From contig JAEOTM010000038.1 of assembly GCA_016839815.1 (NCBI GenBank), forward strand, positions 1-64,000: a stretch of DNA of 64,000 bases, given 5' to 3'. Position numbers and translations under genes: made by a program. This DNA comes from Candidatus Hodarchaeota archaeon (GTDB lineage: Archaea; Asgardarchaeota; Heimdallarchaeia; Hodarchaeales; Hodarchaeaceae). Positions 53,964 to 63,413 of the stretch are shown piece after piece (position 1 is the first letter of the stretch; the number at the start of each line of letters is the position of its first letter). Below the pieces are notes generated by a model. That model did no database searches. It was given only the letters and a program-made list of their open reading frames with translations, and was not told the DNA's origin.

Positions 53964-54392
53964 GTGGAAGAACAATTTATGCTAAAATCCAATGCTCGTT
54001 GGGTACGTGGCTATCTAACAGAAGTTGATGATGGGAGAGGGCATTCTGTCACAATGGATCTACCATCCTATCAGAATGGTGACGATACTGCTGCTACTGC
54101 TCTTGAGTATATTATTATGGGCTATGCTGGTTGTACAGTCACTATGTTTCGAATTGTAGTTGATAAAATGAGATTACAAGTCGACTCAGTAAACATGAAA
54201 GTTGAAGCTGAAAAACCTGGGGAAATGGAGACTGTTACTAAGATGACTTCTGTGTTTACTGTTGTAACTAATGAACCTGAGGAAAAAATGCAAAAAGCAC
54301 TTGAAAAAGCGCGTGAAATGTGTCCTGTCGGACAAATTTTTGATATGACATCCATTCCCGCTGAAATTCGGTTAAAAATTAAGCGTCCTTAG
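53964..54392 (+). CDS. OsmC-family peroxiredoxin-like protein
   Basis: 142 residues from GTG 53964 (ATG 53979 is alternative). The OsmC fold is indicated by the reactive Cys57 in G-C-T (YAGCTVTMF) and Cys120 in M-C-P-V-G, with the helix ALEYIIMGYAGC and the strand VEAEKP..ETVT. It reduces organic peroxides with a dithiol partner in bacteria. It is followed within 25 bases by a T-rich run and the convergent NadE-like gene. Confidence 0.87.
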   Translation: MEEQFMLKSNARWVRGYLTEVDDGRGHSVTMDLPSYQNGDDTAATALEYIIMGYAGCTVTMFRIVVDKMRLQVDSVNMKVEAEKPGEMETVTKMTSVFTVVTNEPEEKMQKALEKAREMCPVGQIFDMTSIPAEIRLKIKRP

Positions 54393-54415
54393 GTTTTTTT
54401 CTTTTTTCTTTTCTC
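54393..54415 (+). terminator. T-rich tract after OsmC gene
   Basis: A run of T with few C residues lies directly after the stop at 54392 and before the end of the opposing gene at 54417. Archaeal transcription commonly ends in such tracts. There is no hairpin. Confidence 0.5.
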
Positions 54416-54416
54416 G

Positions 54417-55364
54417 TTACAATTTAGGAATTAATGGAACACAGCGAGCATAATCTGATCCGCGGAAGTTATTGATTATTTTATCTATGCATGTTAGTGA
54501 AATGGAGGTCTCGGTGTGAATTTTTTCTCTAGGTATCCCTTCTTCCAGTCGGATTAAAACCTGATCTACTTCTTTAAAACTAAGATCAAATAAATATTTG
54601 TAACTAGTTGGAGTTTCTCGTTTTTTCGTATTAAGATATTCACCTAAACCCATAAATTCTCCAAACTGCACGGTTTGTGTTCGGTAGAGATTTGCTAATG
54701 GAAGAAAATCAGCAGCATGGTAAGTACCGAACTTTGTGAATAAACCCAATAACCATTCAGTTTTATTTACCGATCCTAAAAACGATTTATTCTCAGATTC
54801 TGCAACTAGAAATGCTAGTAACATATGAAGCCGAATCTTGCTTTTATAATGGGCAATTGTTTTCAGGTGATATAATTCCCGATCGGTTGTAGGCTTTTTC
54901 TGGGGAGGTGTGAAGGTTGTTTCTTCGATTTCAGACTGTGTCATGCCACGTAAAAGATAATAACTGAGATTATAGTTATATAAAGGATTCATTCCTGGTG
55001 TTGTCACTCCATAAGCAGCTTTAGTTTTTTCAAATGTAAGATTATTTATTGCAGTAAGGGCTTGTTCGATATTGATAAGAATTAAATTATCATTAGGAAT
55101 TTCAAGATACTTTTTGATTGTTTGTAGGTCTGTACTTCTTGTTATGGTGTCTGTACTGAAACGGCCACGTGGTACAATTAATTTCACATTTTCCCATCCA
55201 ACCGTTATCGCAGCTAACTTTACATTGATTAAGCTTTCAATAGAATCTCTATAAATTATCACTAATCCTTCGATATCGCGTTTTTTTAATGTAGAATCAA
55301 TAAAATCGACAATCGTTGATTGTACTTTCTTGGAATCAATTTTTAGTGCCTCTTCCAAATTCAA
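54417..55364 (-). CDS. NadE-like (NAD synthetase-family) protein with altered PP-loop, paralogue A
   Basis: 315 residues from TTG 55364, chosen because AGGAGG lies 7 bases upstream. A longer frame to 55508 has no site. The middle and end match NAD+ synthetase: LAFLVAESENKSFLGSVNKTEWLLGLFTKFG, HAADFLPLANLYRTQ and VPLIPKL. The ATP-pyrophosphatase loop, normally SGGxDS, reads R-D-S-I-E-S (IYRDSIESLI), and the conserved TK[YF]GD Asp is Thr. Adenylation activity is therefore doubtful. It could bind nucleotide without catalysis. Compare paralogue B at 57140-58066. Confidence 0.8.
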   Translation of the reverse strand: MNLEEALKIDSKKVQSTIVDFIDSTLKKRDIEGLVIIYRDSIESLINVKLAAITVGWENVKLIVPRGRFSTDTITRSTDLQTIKKYLEIPNDNLILINIEQALTAINNLTFEKTKAAYGVTTPGMNPLYNYNLSYYLLRGMTQSEIEETTFTPPQKKPTTDRELYHLKTIAHYKSKIRLHMLLAFLVAESENKSFLGSVNKTEWLLGLFTKFGTYHAADFLPLANLYRTQTVQFGEFMGLGEYLNTKKRETPTSYKYLFDLSFKEVDQVLIRLEEGIPREKIHTETSISLTCIDKIINNFRGSDYARCVPLIPKL

Positions 55365-55592
55365 ATTATCTCCTCCTATGCATGTATTGACCTTCAGTGA
55401 GGATAAATTATCTTTCTCTAGCAGTAAGTTGTCCTCTGAAGTGAAATATAGGGAAAGACAATAATATCTTGTTTTTATGAATATACCTACGCTTGATAGG
55501 AGCTTCATTGAAAAAATGCGATTATGCTCTTTTCAAAACAATCCTATTTGCCCCCGATCTCAATTTACGACAAATTTTTGGAGAATGACTTG

Positions 55593-57110
55593 ATGACTGA
55601 AGATCAAAATAACGATAATTCGTTTATATTGTCATTACAGTCATTCTATGAGAAATGGTCTAATCCATCACAACTAAGAGAATCACGAATCCCTCATATA
55701 GTTATAGGATTCATACTATTAGTTTTTTCCTTTTTAATCTTTCAACAGATGAATGCGGTTTCTCCTCGAATAGCAAACATTCTTCTTTTTGGAATAATAT
55801 TTGTTGGTACGTTTTTACTTGTCGCCTTGTATCATGAACGGCAGATTACGATAATTTTTGTTTCTTGTGGAATTTCTCTTTTACTTGCTTCATTTTTATT
55901 TGACAGTTTCAGATGGTCTTCGGTAGTTCTACCAGCTGGTGAACCTTATCATGGTATGATGGAATGGGAAGTTCTTGCTGTCGTCTTTGGAATGTCAATT
56001 CTTGTCGAAGCAACGTCAGAAACAGGATTATTCGATTGGTTAATCATTAGAATGCTAAAGATATCCAAAGGAAGTGTCTTTCCACTTTTCGTTATGACTT
56101 TCCTCCTCACATTCGCCCTTTCAACTGTTCTTGCAAACGTAACAGCAATGATCTTAATTAGCTCAATGATTCTGACGGTTTCTAATGGTTTAGATTACGA
56201 TCCAACTCCATTTCTCCTAGGTGCTGTTCTAGCTACCAGTTTAGCTGGGATGGCTACGTTAATCAGTTCTCTTCCATCAATCCTTGTAGGTTCTAGGGGA
56301 GATATTGAATTCGTTGAATTCTTGGTTGTTTCTATTCCATTCCTTATTTTTGCGATACCCCTGACTATCTTGTATTTGAGAAGAGTTTTCCCTCCTGAAC
56401 AGATTCCTTTAGGAAAAAGCTCCCAAGATAGTTTAGATACACAAATGATCTTGTCTCTTGATGAATGGGGAGTTGTTGAAGATCGTCAAAGATTCTATCT
56501 CGCAGCTTTATCTTTGATTTTGACAATCATAGGATTTATCCTTGCCGATTCTGTTTTTGGAATCCCAATTGGAGTTGTTGCGATTATAGGAGGAATCCTA
56601 GCAATTGTTTTAACACAAAGCGATGAACACCGTCTTTTACATGAGCTAAACTGGGATACACTACTATTTTTTGCGGGACTATTCATCCTAGTTGGAACGC
56701 TTGAGGCAACAGGCATTTTAGAAGATCTGGCTCATTCTTTAACGGATATAAGCAGAGGAGATATAGTTTTTGCAGGTGGATTAATTCTTATTATCTCTTC
56801 CTTTGTCAGTGGGATTCTAGATAATATCCCAGTCACCGCGGCATTTATTCCGATTGTTGAAAGTTTCCCAGCCACTGATTCAAATCCTCAATACTTATGG
56901 TTTATGCTGCTTTTTGGAGGAGCATTCGGTGGAGGATTGACCCCATTTGGGAGTGCGGCATCAATATTAGCGATTTCAATTCTTAGTAAGGAAGGTCGAC
57001 CTCTAAATTTTGTTTATTTCATGAAAAAATTAGTTCCTATCTCTTTACTCCTCTTAGCTTTCAGTGGGGTGTATCTAACAATCCTTGGGTTCGTTTTTCA
57101 TAGAATTTGA
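55593..57110 (+). CDS. ArsB/NhaD-type ion transporter (SLC13-like superfamily)
   Basis: 505 residues from ATG 55593, with GGAG 9-10 bases upstream. A longer frame from 55524 lacks support. It has about eleven hydrophobic segments. Phrases such as LANVTAMILISSMILTVSNGLDYDPTPFLLGAVLATSLAGMATLISSLPSILV and DNIPVTAAFIPIVESF with GGGLTPFGSAASI are the signature of ArsB/NhaD/P-protein permeases, which move Na+, H+ or arsenite. The soluble stretch (about 280-320) is a cytosolic loop. The two NadE-like genes flank it in divergent and convergent positions. Confidence 0.85.
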   Translation: MTEDQNNDNSFILSLQSFYEKWSNPSQLRESRIPHIVIGFILLVFSFLIFQQMNAVSPRIANILLFGIIFVGTFLLVALYHERQITIIFVSCGISLLLASFLFDSFRWSSVVLPAGEPYHGMMEWEVLAVVFGMSILVEATSETGLFDWLIIRMLKISKGSVFPLFVMTFLLTFALSTVLANVTAMILISSMILTVSNGLDYDPTPFLLGAVLATSLAGMATLISSLPSILVGSRGDIEFVEFLVVSIPFLIFAIPLTILYLRRVFPPEQIPLGKSSQDSLDTQMILSLDEWGVVEDRQRFYLAALSLILTIIGFILADSVFGIPIGVVAIIGGILAIVLTQSDEHRLLHELNWDTLLFFAGLFILVGTLEATGILEDLAHSLTDISRGDIVFAGGLILIISSFVSGILDNIPVTAAFIPIVESFPATDSNPQYLWFMLLFGGAFGGGLTPFGSAASILAISILSKEGRPLNFVYFMKKLVPISLLLLAFSGVYLTILGFVFHRI

Positions 57111-57139
57111 GCCTTAATGACGAACTTTTAGGGATAAAT

Positions 57140-58066
57140 CTAAATTTTTGGAATAAGAGGTGCATTACGAGTATATATTGAAGATGCGAAATAAAGATTC
57201 ACTTTATCTATCAGCTTAGGGTCAATTTCCGTTTCTTTGTAAATTTCATTCGTTGAAAGTCCGTGTTCCAATCGAAAAAGGATCCGATCCACATCGAAAG
57301 AAGTCAATTCAAAGAAGTATTGATATTTATTCTGTACACCTGGCATAAGGTCAGCTTTGGCCTTATTTGCTATCTGGGATGGGATATCAAGATAGTCAGC
57401 AAGCTGAAGGATTTGAGTACGATACAGATTCCCAAGAGGCATAACATCTGCACAATGCCCATGTCCCCATTTTGTGAATAGGCCTGTAAGCATTTCAGTT
57501 TTATTGATAGTGCCCAACAAAAGAGTATTTTCTGTTTCTGCAGTAAGGTATGCAACCGCCATTTGAACACGAGATCGTAATTTATTATGTGCTATGATCT
57601 TATGGAGTAACCGCTCTCGTTCTGATTCTGCTTTTCCAACCATATCATAAGTATTCCCCTCAATTTCTCTGATCAAGGAGGATTTGAGCAACGAGTAACT
57701 TAAAGGTTGATACAAGGAGGGAACTTCACGAGATCGACTTGGAATTAATGCATCGGAGCTAAAAGGTTTTAGGATAGGAGTAATATCACAATAAACGATT
57801 TGAGAATCTGATATTCCAAGATATTCAATTGATGTTTTCAATGTTTCACTGTGCTTATCAAATATATTTTCAGACCTTACTAAAAGTCGTAAATCCTTTT
57901 CATCAATTGTATCCATCGTTATTTTCGCAATAATTGTCGAATCAATGAACCCTGAAAATAGGATAACGACGCCGTCCATTCTTCGTTCTTCTTTAGACGT
58001 TTCAATGAAGTGTGAAATTTTATTGACAATTTGGCTAGCTTTATCACCGATATCTAGATTTTCCAA
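57140..58066 (-). CDS. NadE-like (NAD synthetase-family) protein, paralogue B
   Basis: 308 residues from TTG 58066, with GGTGA 10-14 bases upstream. The PP-loop is LFSGFIDSTI, close to SGGxDS with Phe for Gly. AYLTAETENTLLLGTINKTEMLTGLFTKWG, GHGHCADVMPLGNLYRTQ and APLIPKI match NadE, but the usual KYGDG is WGHGH. It could be a functional ammonia-dependent NAD synthetase with an unusual loop. It is far more canonical than paralogue A, so A may regulate it or be a pseudoenzyme. It runs convergently into the transporter gene. Confidence 0.85.
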   Translation of the reverse strand: MENLDIGDKASQIVNKISHFIETSKEERRMDGVVILFSGFIDSTIIAKITMDTIDEKDLRLLVRSENIFDKHSETLKTSIEYLGISDSQIVYCDITPILKPFSSDALIPSRSREVPSLYQPLSYSLLKSSLIREIEGNTYDMVGKAESERERLLHKIIAHNKLRSRVQMAVAYLTAETENTLLLGTINKTEMLTGLFTKWGHGHCADVMPLGNLYRTQILQLADYLDIPSQIANKAKADLMPGVQNKYQYFFELTSFDVDRILFRLEHGLSTNEIYKETEIDPKLIDKVNLYFASSIYTRNAPLIPKI

Positions 58067-58409
58067 GAATATTTCACCAAAATAACATTGAGATTGTTTA
58101 ATATGGTAGTTTCATAAATAATACTCGAAGATGGTTCGTTTACTAAAAAAAACCTAGAAAACCTTATTCAAGAACTCTTACTTCTCAGAAAAAAATAAAC
58201 CATGCAATGTTATTAATTTATGGTTCATTTGATCTTTATCACTTTAACATTGAATATTTCATATTTTAATTTGAATAGAGGAGTTTTTACTATTTTACCC
58301 GTAAAGAAACGATTGAAAACTCTGTATTATCTCCTTTAATCTCAGAGGATTCTGGATTATTTTTTGTGAACGAATCGTAATTTCAGGCATATCTGGAGAA
58401 TTTTCACTC
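58067..58409. other. 343-base spacer between NadE-like B and Lhr helicase
   Basis: AT-rich, divergent intergenic region. I see no reading frame, RNA-like hairpin or clear palindrome. It presumably holds both promoters. Confidence 0.5.
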
Positions 58410-61229
58410 ATGTCATTTGAATTTCTAGACAAAAGAATACAAGATATTCTTCGTGGTTTAGATATCACTCCAACTCCAGGTCAGCTTGAATACCTAAAAG
58501 CTATAATTTCCAATGAAGATGTTCTAGTTGTTGCATCTACTGGTTCGGGTAAGACTTTTGGTACAATCATTGCTTGTTTACATAAATTAATTACTCGATC
58601 CAATCTAACCCCAGTATGTATACTAGTAGTAACTCCCTTGAAGTCGTTAAATCGGGATATCTTTCGACGTGTATTACCCCAATTGTCATCAAAATTAGGA
58701 ATTACCATTGCAGTAAGACATGGGGATACAACTCAATATGAGCGACAAAAACAGACTAAGAATCCTCCTCATATCCTTATTACAACACCCGAATTGCTTC
58801 AAGCCCTTCTACCTGCAAAGATCTTTGGGAGAGTTCATTTAACGAATGTAGAAACAGTCATCATTGATGAAATCCATGAACTTGTAGAATCGAAAAGGGG
58901 GATTCAACTTTCACTTGCCTTGGAACGATTATCACACCGGGTGAATGCTCCCATTCAACGTATAGGGTTATCAGCAACTGTGGGCTCTCCCTCTGTTGTG
59001 ATGAATTTTCTTGCTCCAAAGAGTAAGAACACGAGGATTGTCGAAATTCCACGTTTAAAAGAACTAAATTTACAACTTAATTATCCAAAAACCTTATCCA
59101 CGGATTATAGCAATTTACCTAGTACTATCCATACAACTGAAGACGCAGCCTCACGATTTCAACGTTTATTGGAAATTATTGATCAAGAAGAAGGTACAGT
59201 TCTCTTATTTACCAATACTCGTCAACAGGCCGAAATTCTTGGTTATCGTTTTAAAATGTATAATGAATTTTCTCCTCATGAAAAACAAATATCTTTTGAG
59301 GTACATCATTCGAGTCTATCCACTCAAAGCCGATTACGAGCTGAAAATGATGTACGTGAAGGTGCTTTAGACTTAGTAATTGCTACCTCCTCACTAGAGC
59401 TAGGAATAGATATAGGCGCAATTAGCCTCGTAATCCAGTACATGAGCCCACGAAGAATTGAATCTCTGGTACAGAGAGTAGGGAGAGCAGGCCATGGTTT
59501 AGATAAAGAAAGTAGGGGGATTATTATTACAGAAACACCCCGAGAACTACTAGAGGCCTTTTTAATCAATAATCGGGTTTTAGAAGGGAAAGTCGAACCG
59601 ACAAGAATACATACTTATGCTTATGACATCTTGTTCCAGTCTATTATAGGCATCCTTCTCGATTTTGGTGAAACATCTGTTAAAACTATTCACAAGATTA
59701 TCTCACATGCGGCACCTTATCAACATTTTACTCTGAAAGAGTTAACGCCTCTTCTGAAATTTGGTAAAGATAATTACTTTTTTTCAGTAGAAAAGGATCC
59801 CAAAACTGGCAAAATTTCGATCAGAACTAAGCGTAAATCCTATAAGTTCTACTACTCGAATTTAAGCAGTATTCCTACCAAACGATCTTATAATGTTATC
59901 GATGTTGGATCTCAAGCACGTGTAGGTCAATTAGATGAAGGATTTATTGTTACACGTGGTGATAAAGGAGCGATTTTTATCTTAAATGGGACTCCTTGGG
60001 AATTATTAGCCATTAAAGATGAGAAAGTTGAAGTTAGACAAGTGAGAGGAATAACTGAAGCGACTATTCCAACATGGGAGGGAGAACTTATCCCTGTTTC
60101 ACAATTAGTATCCTCATCTGTAATGGAATTATTTGAAGACGATTCATCTATTCTCACAACTAACGAAGAAATTCAATATGAATTGAAGAAATTCATACGG
60201 GAACAACAAGAAAGGGGACTTACCCCTAAAAAAGGACGATTGCTGATTGAAACAACTGGTCGACAGATTGTGATTCACAGCTTTCTTGGTTCAAGAGGAA
60301 ACGAAACCCTCGGATTGTTACTATCAGCAGTCATTGGAGCTCGTCAGGGACACTCAATTCAATATCGTACAGATCCTTATAGTATTTTCTTATCCCTTGG
60401 CCGCCCAATCAGCCTCAAGAATATCATTGCAACGTTAGATCCTGAGCATATACAACCTCTATTGGAGCATCGTATTAAAAGTACTGATCTGTTTGCATGG
60501 CGACTGCGACAAGTTGCTAAACGATTTGGTGTCCTCTCCGAATCTGCTGAGAATTCAGTAATGATGACACGTTTCATTGTTTCAAGATACAAAGAAACTA
60601 TTGTTGGTCAAGAGGCAGTTAATGAGATTTTAAGTGAAAACATGAATCTAAAACATGTTATACAGTTCTTAGAGAAGATTCAGACAAAGGAAATTGTGAT
60701 TGAGGAAGTCTCTGTATCCTCTTTTGATACTCCCCTCTCTCATGCTGCTACAGAACCAATTTCCTCTAATGTTCTGAAATTGAAACCGTCAACCATTATT
60801 CTTGAGAAAATTGAGAAACGAATTCGTAATACTTGGGTTCGTCTTGTTTGTATGCGTTTATCCTGTAAATACGAAAAATTACAACGTATTGAAAGCCTTG
60901 ATGATATTCAATGTCCCCTTTGTCACTCTCGCTATATTGCAGTTGTTCATCAACACAAAACAGGAGTAAAATCTTTATTGAAGAGATCAACGAATAAAAA
61001 GTTAAAATTAACCAAGGATGAAAAGAAGGAACTTAATACAGCAAAGAAATCAGCAGATATCATTCTCTCATTTGGGAAAAAAGCAGCATTTGTGCTTGCA
61101 GGACGCGGGATAGGTCCAACAACGGCCATTCGAATTCTTCGTGAACCTCATAAAACGACTGAAGATCTTTTAACATCCATCTATCATCATGAAGCTAATT
61201 TCGCTCGTACTCGAGAGTACTGGGCCTAG
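58410..61229 (+). CDS. lhr: Lhr-family ATP-dependent helicase (archaeal Lhr2-type)
   Basis: 939 residues. DEAD/H helicase motifs: Q-motif TPGQLEYL, Walker A A42-S-T-G-S-G-K-T49, PLKSLNRD, D-E-I-H, L-S-A-T, VLLFTNTRQQAE, TSSLELGIDIG and Q-R-V-G-R-A-G-H. Beyond the two RecA lobes, RQIVIHSFLGSRGNETLGLLLSAV..DPYSIFLSL fits the Lhr winged-helix/beta-barrel core, and two cysteine pairs near 820-860 (C..C, QCPLCHS) suggest a metal ribbon. Lhr is a 3'-5' DNA helicase that unwinds forks and RNA/DNA hybrids and is tied to repair. The COG1407 phosphoesterase gene is convergent directly downstream, a recurrent archaeal neighbour. Confidence 0.92.
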   Translation: MSFEFLDKRIQDILRGLDITPTPGQLEYLKAIISNEDVLVVASTGSGKTFGTIIACLHKLITRSNLTPVCILVVTPLKSLNRDIFRRVLPQLSSKLGITIAVRHGDTTQYERQKQTKNPPHILITTPELLQALLPAKIFGRVHLTNVETVIIDEIHELVESKRGIQLSLALERLSHRVNAPIQRIGLSATVGSPSVVMNFLAPKSKNTRIVEIPRLKELNLQLNYPKTLSTDYSNLPSTIHTTEDAASRFQRLLEIIDQEEGTVLLFTNTRQQAEILGYRFKMYNEFSPHEKQISFEVHHSSLSTQSRLRAENDVREGALDLVIATSSLELGIDIGAISLVIQYMSPRRIESLVQRVGRAGHGLDKESRGIIITETPRELLEAFLINNRVLEGKVEPTRIHTYAYDILFQSIIGILLDFGETSVKTIHKIISHAAPYQHFTLKELTPLLKFGKDNYFFSVEKDPKTGKISIRTKRKSYKFYYSNLSSIPTKRSYNVIDVGSQARVGQLDEGFIVTRGDKGAIFILNGTPWELLAIKDEKVEVRQVRGITEATIPTWEGELIPVSQLVSSSVMELFEDDSSILTTNEEIQYELKKFIREQQERGLTPKKGRLLIETTGRQIVIHSFLGSRGNETLGLLLSAVIGARQGHSIQYRTDPYSIFLSLGRPISLKNIIATLDPEHIQPLLEHRIKSTDLFAWRLRQVAKRFGVLSESAENSVMMTRFIVSRYKETIVGQEAVNEILSENMNLKHVIQFLEKIQTKEIVIEEVSVSSFDTPLSHAATEPISSNVLKLKPSTIILEKIEKRIRNTWVRLVCMRLSCKYEKLQRIESLDDIQCPLCHSRYIAVVHQHKTGVKSLLKRSTNKKLKLTKDEKKELNTAKKSADIILSFGKKAAFVLAGRGIGPTTAIRILREPHKTTEDLLTSIYHHEANFARTREYWA

Positions 61230-61242
61230 ATCTGTTTCTGTG

Positions 61243-62082
61243 CTAAAGATCTATTAAGAGTCCTAACTCGATTCCATCCGTCATTTGAATTCGAGTATCT
61301 GAATGATGTAGGATTGGTCGCAGTATAGGATAAGATTTATGACGTCTTTTACCTCCTCCGATGATATTTACCACATATCCAGATAAAAAATGATTATAGG
61401 TAGGTAAAATTGTAATAGGAACCAGATCAACCATACCAATTTCCTCTAATTCGAAAGGAAAATGAAATAGTGTAAATAAATCCTCTCTAGGAGTCGAGAG
61501 TCTCAGAAAAACTGGATATTTATGACGGATCTGTAGGTCATCCTTCAATTCAATCTCAGGATGGAGATGGCCAAGAATGATTTCTGAAGTGAAGACAATT
61601 TCCTTAAAAGGTGATATATTTCCATGAAAAACTCCAAGTTGGTTATTAAATAGGGGCGTTCCTTCAGAAGGCAAAATTTTACAAGTTTCAGCTAATTCTT
61701 GGTATATAGATATGTCATTCTCTCCCTGAACTAAGAAAATATTCAAATCCGGAATTTCAAGGATCTTAGATCGAAATTCATGTAGAATGGTACTCTGTAC
61801 ATCTTCGGGAATGAGTATATGATTTTCTTCATTCTTTTTCTTTCGGATTCGAAAGTGATGTTCAAGATCTCCACAAATTATCAAATGAGTGGGGCGTATT
61901 TTTAGGATATCGTTTCTTAGATTACGAATAATCTCAATTGACCAGTTTGGTTTTGTGGTCCAAAGGCCTCTTCCAAACCATTCAACATCGAATCCAAGAT
62001 GGAGATCAGACACAAAAAGGACTTTATTTCCGTTAAAGTTACGAACAAGCCAACGTCGGTCAATAGGATGATCGGTGAGCAT
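61243..62082 (-). CDS. Lhr-associated metallophosphoesterase (COG1407-like)
   Basis: 279 residues. Calcineurin-fold motifs: D26-x-H28 (VSDLHLG), G71-D72 (CGDLEHH), G120-E-N-D123 in place of GNHD, H153-G and G171-H172-x-H174-P. The end is beta-rich with a Gly/Lys loop (GGGKRRHKSYP). Members are linked to Lhr helicase in archaea and bacteria and are predicted DNA/RNA phosphoesterases or nucleases. Here the gene overlaps none of its neighbours and converges on Lhr at 13 bases distance. Confidence 0.87.
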   Translation of the reverse strand: MLTDHPIDRRWLVRNFNGNKVLFVSDLHLGFDVEWFGRGLWTTKPNWSIEIIRNLRNDILKIRPTHLIICGDLEHHFRIRKKKNEENHILIPEDVQSTILHEFRSKILEIPDLNIFLVQGENDISIYQELAETCKILPSEGTPLFNNQLGVFHGNISPFKEIVFTSEIILGHLHPEIELKDDLQIRHKYPVFLRLSTPREDLFTLFHFPFELEEIGMVDLVPITILPTYNHFLSGYVVNIIGGGKRRHKSYPILRPILHHSDTRIQMTDGIELGLLIDL

Positions 62083-62152
62083 TTTCTTTTAGGATCGGTA
62101 CTTAATTCATTGAGTGAGTATAGTTTGCATATAATTTATAGTATTCTTCAAA

Positions 62153-62860
62153 CTATCTGTTTGATCGACTAATCCGATTGCGTACTATAGGATTCTGTGA
62201 TTTTAAGTGATGAAGTGCTTGCTCAAAATTGGTATCTGGGGAAAGAGAATAATCAAGCAATAGTCCTGTTCTGCCTATTTTATCTCTACGTGTTAATACA
62301 CGGATTCGTTCATCAACGATTCTCTGAGAAACTCTCAACTGACTCATTGCGGTTTTTTTATTTCGTAAAAGCGATGAATACCAATAGCCTGCATTCATAG
62401 GCTCAATCAGGATTAATTGTTTTGTGACACCAGGCACACGATGTCCATCCAAAATTTGATGTAGTGAAACAATTCCTGAAAATCGGTAAAAGTCCGTTTC
62501 ACGTTCAGTTGGGGATGTCAAAGGAAAAGTTAACGAAATTTTCTTGTCTACCATCAATAACCCCTTAATGGTAGAGTTAGGTGTTCCCATAATAATTCTA
62601 CGATCAATGTTTCGGAATTCTTCAATAATTTCTAGACGAAATGATGGGATTAGGAACGGGATATGAATATCAACATCAGAGGATTGACTTATATCTCCTC
62701 TCGCCACTGATCCATGAACAAACGCTTTAATTCCACTTTCAATTAATTTAGTTAAATAAAATACCGATAATTTTCTTAATTGGGTTAATAACTTCTTCTC
62801 ATCTTTATTATAGGAATGAAAATCTCGATTTGTAGGTGAAGATGTTTTCTCTCGGGGCAT
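62153..62860 (-). CDS. Archaeal nucleotidyltransferase (Pol beta-like)
   Basis: 235 residues from ATG 62860 (GTG 62863 is in frame before it). The active site G-S-V-A-R-G-D-I-S-Q-S-S-D-V-D-I gives the GS..DxD motif (Asp62, Asp64). The long helical C-terminus (about 110-235) resembles COG1708-like archaeal nucleotidyltransferases. A TATA-like box lies 15-25 bases before the start, so the mRNA is probably leaderless. The substrate is unknown. It lies in the same orientation as the Lhr-associated phosphoesterase (70 bases upstream of it), so they may share an operon. Confidence 0.85.
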   Translation of the reverse strand: MPREKTSSPTNRDFHSYNKDEKKLLTQLRKLSVFYLTKLIESGIKAFVHGSVARGDISQSSDVDIHIPFLIPSFRLEIIEEFRNIDRRIIMGTPNSTIKGLLMVDKKISLTFPLTSPTERETDFYRFSGIVSLHQILDGHRVPGVTKQLILIEPMNAGYWYSSLLRNKKTAMSQLRVSQRIVDERIRVLTRRDKIGRTGLLLDYSLSPDTNFEQALHHLKSQNPIVRNRISRSNR

Positions 62861-62874
62861 CACAATGGGATTTT

Positions 62875-62886
62875 TATTATATAAAC
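62875..62886 (-). promoter_or_regulatory. TATA-like box for the nucleotidyltransferase gene
   Basis: On the minus strand GGTTTATATAATAA lies about 15-27 bases before ATG 62860, consistent with a leaderless transcript. Confidence 0.45.
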
Positions 62887-62985
62887 CTAAAAAATTTACT
62901 ATCGTAAAAGCTCTTACTCACTTTTAGTACCCTCATCCATCACTAGAAATCAGAAAGCTCCAGAAAAGGAACTAGAATATTGTTT

Positions 62986-63246
62986 CTACCAACCAGAAAC
63001 TGTAGATCCTCGTCCATATCGAATATCCAACGTCTTGGCGTCAAAATCAATAGAAAAGTCTAGCTCTGAACCAAAAGACGACTGAATTTTGGGAATCTCT
63101 CTAACGCATACTTTACATACATCTAATGAGGCAATGAATTGTACCAGACAAGATAATTCGCCTTGATCAATCGCTTCGTGAGTATAATTTCGAACACGAT
63201 AATCATGGATCCTTACATCGGAGAACGGTTGACTTATCTGCTGCAT
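62986..63246 (-). CDS. Small unknown protein
   Basis: 86 residues from ATG 63246. There is no signal, membrane segment or known motif. Two cysteines lie near the middle (VCKVC) and Asp/Ser-rich strands near the end. The reading frame is convincing only by length and by a plausible upstream GAATGAAG site. Confidence 0.5.
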   Translation of the reverse strand: MQQISQPFSDVRIHDYRVRNYTHEAIDQGELSCLVQFIASLDVCKVCVREIPKIQSSFGSELDFSIDFDAKTLDIRYGRGSTVSGW

Positions 63247-63384
63247 AAATACTTCATTCGTTCTACTAATTCTAAAGCAGGGATATTATGAGCATATTAC
63301 AATATCACTCTAAATAATGATAAGGATGAATTAAAATTTATCTAATCATCTGTTGACTGATTAAATAGACTAATTTAACGAAAA

Positions 63385-63394
63385 GATATAATAT
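63385..63394 (+). promoter_or_regulatory. TATA-like box for the 63414 gene
   Basis: GATATAATAT lies 20-29 bases before ATG 63414, consistent with a leaderless start. Confidence 0.4.
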
Positions 63395-63413
63395 TCCGAT
63401 AATATCACTCTCA

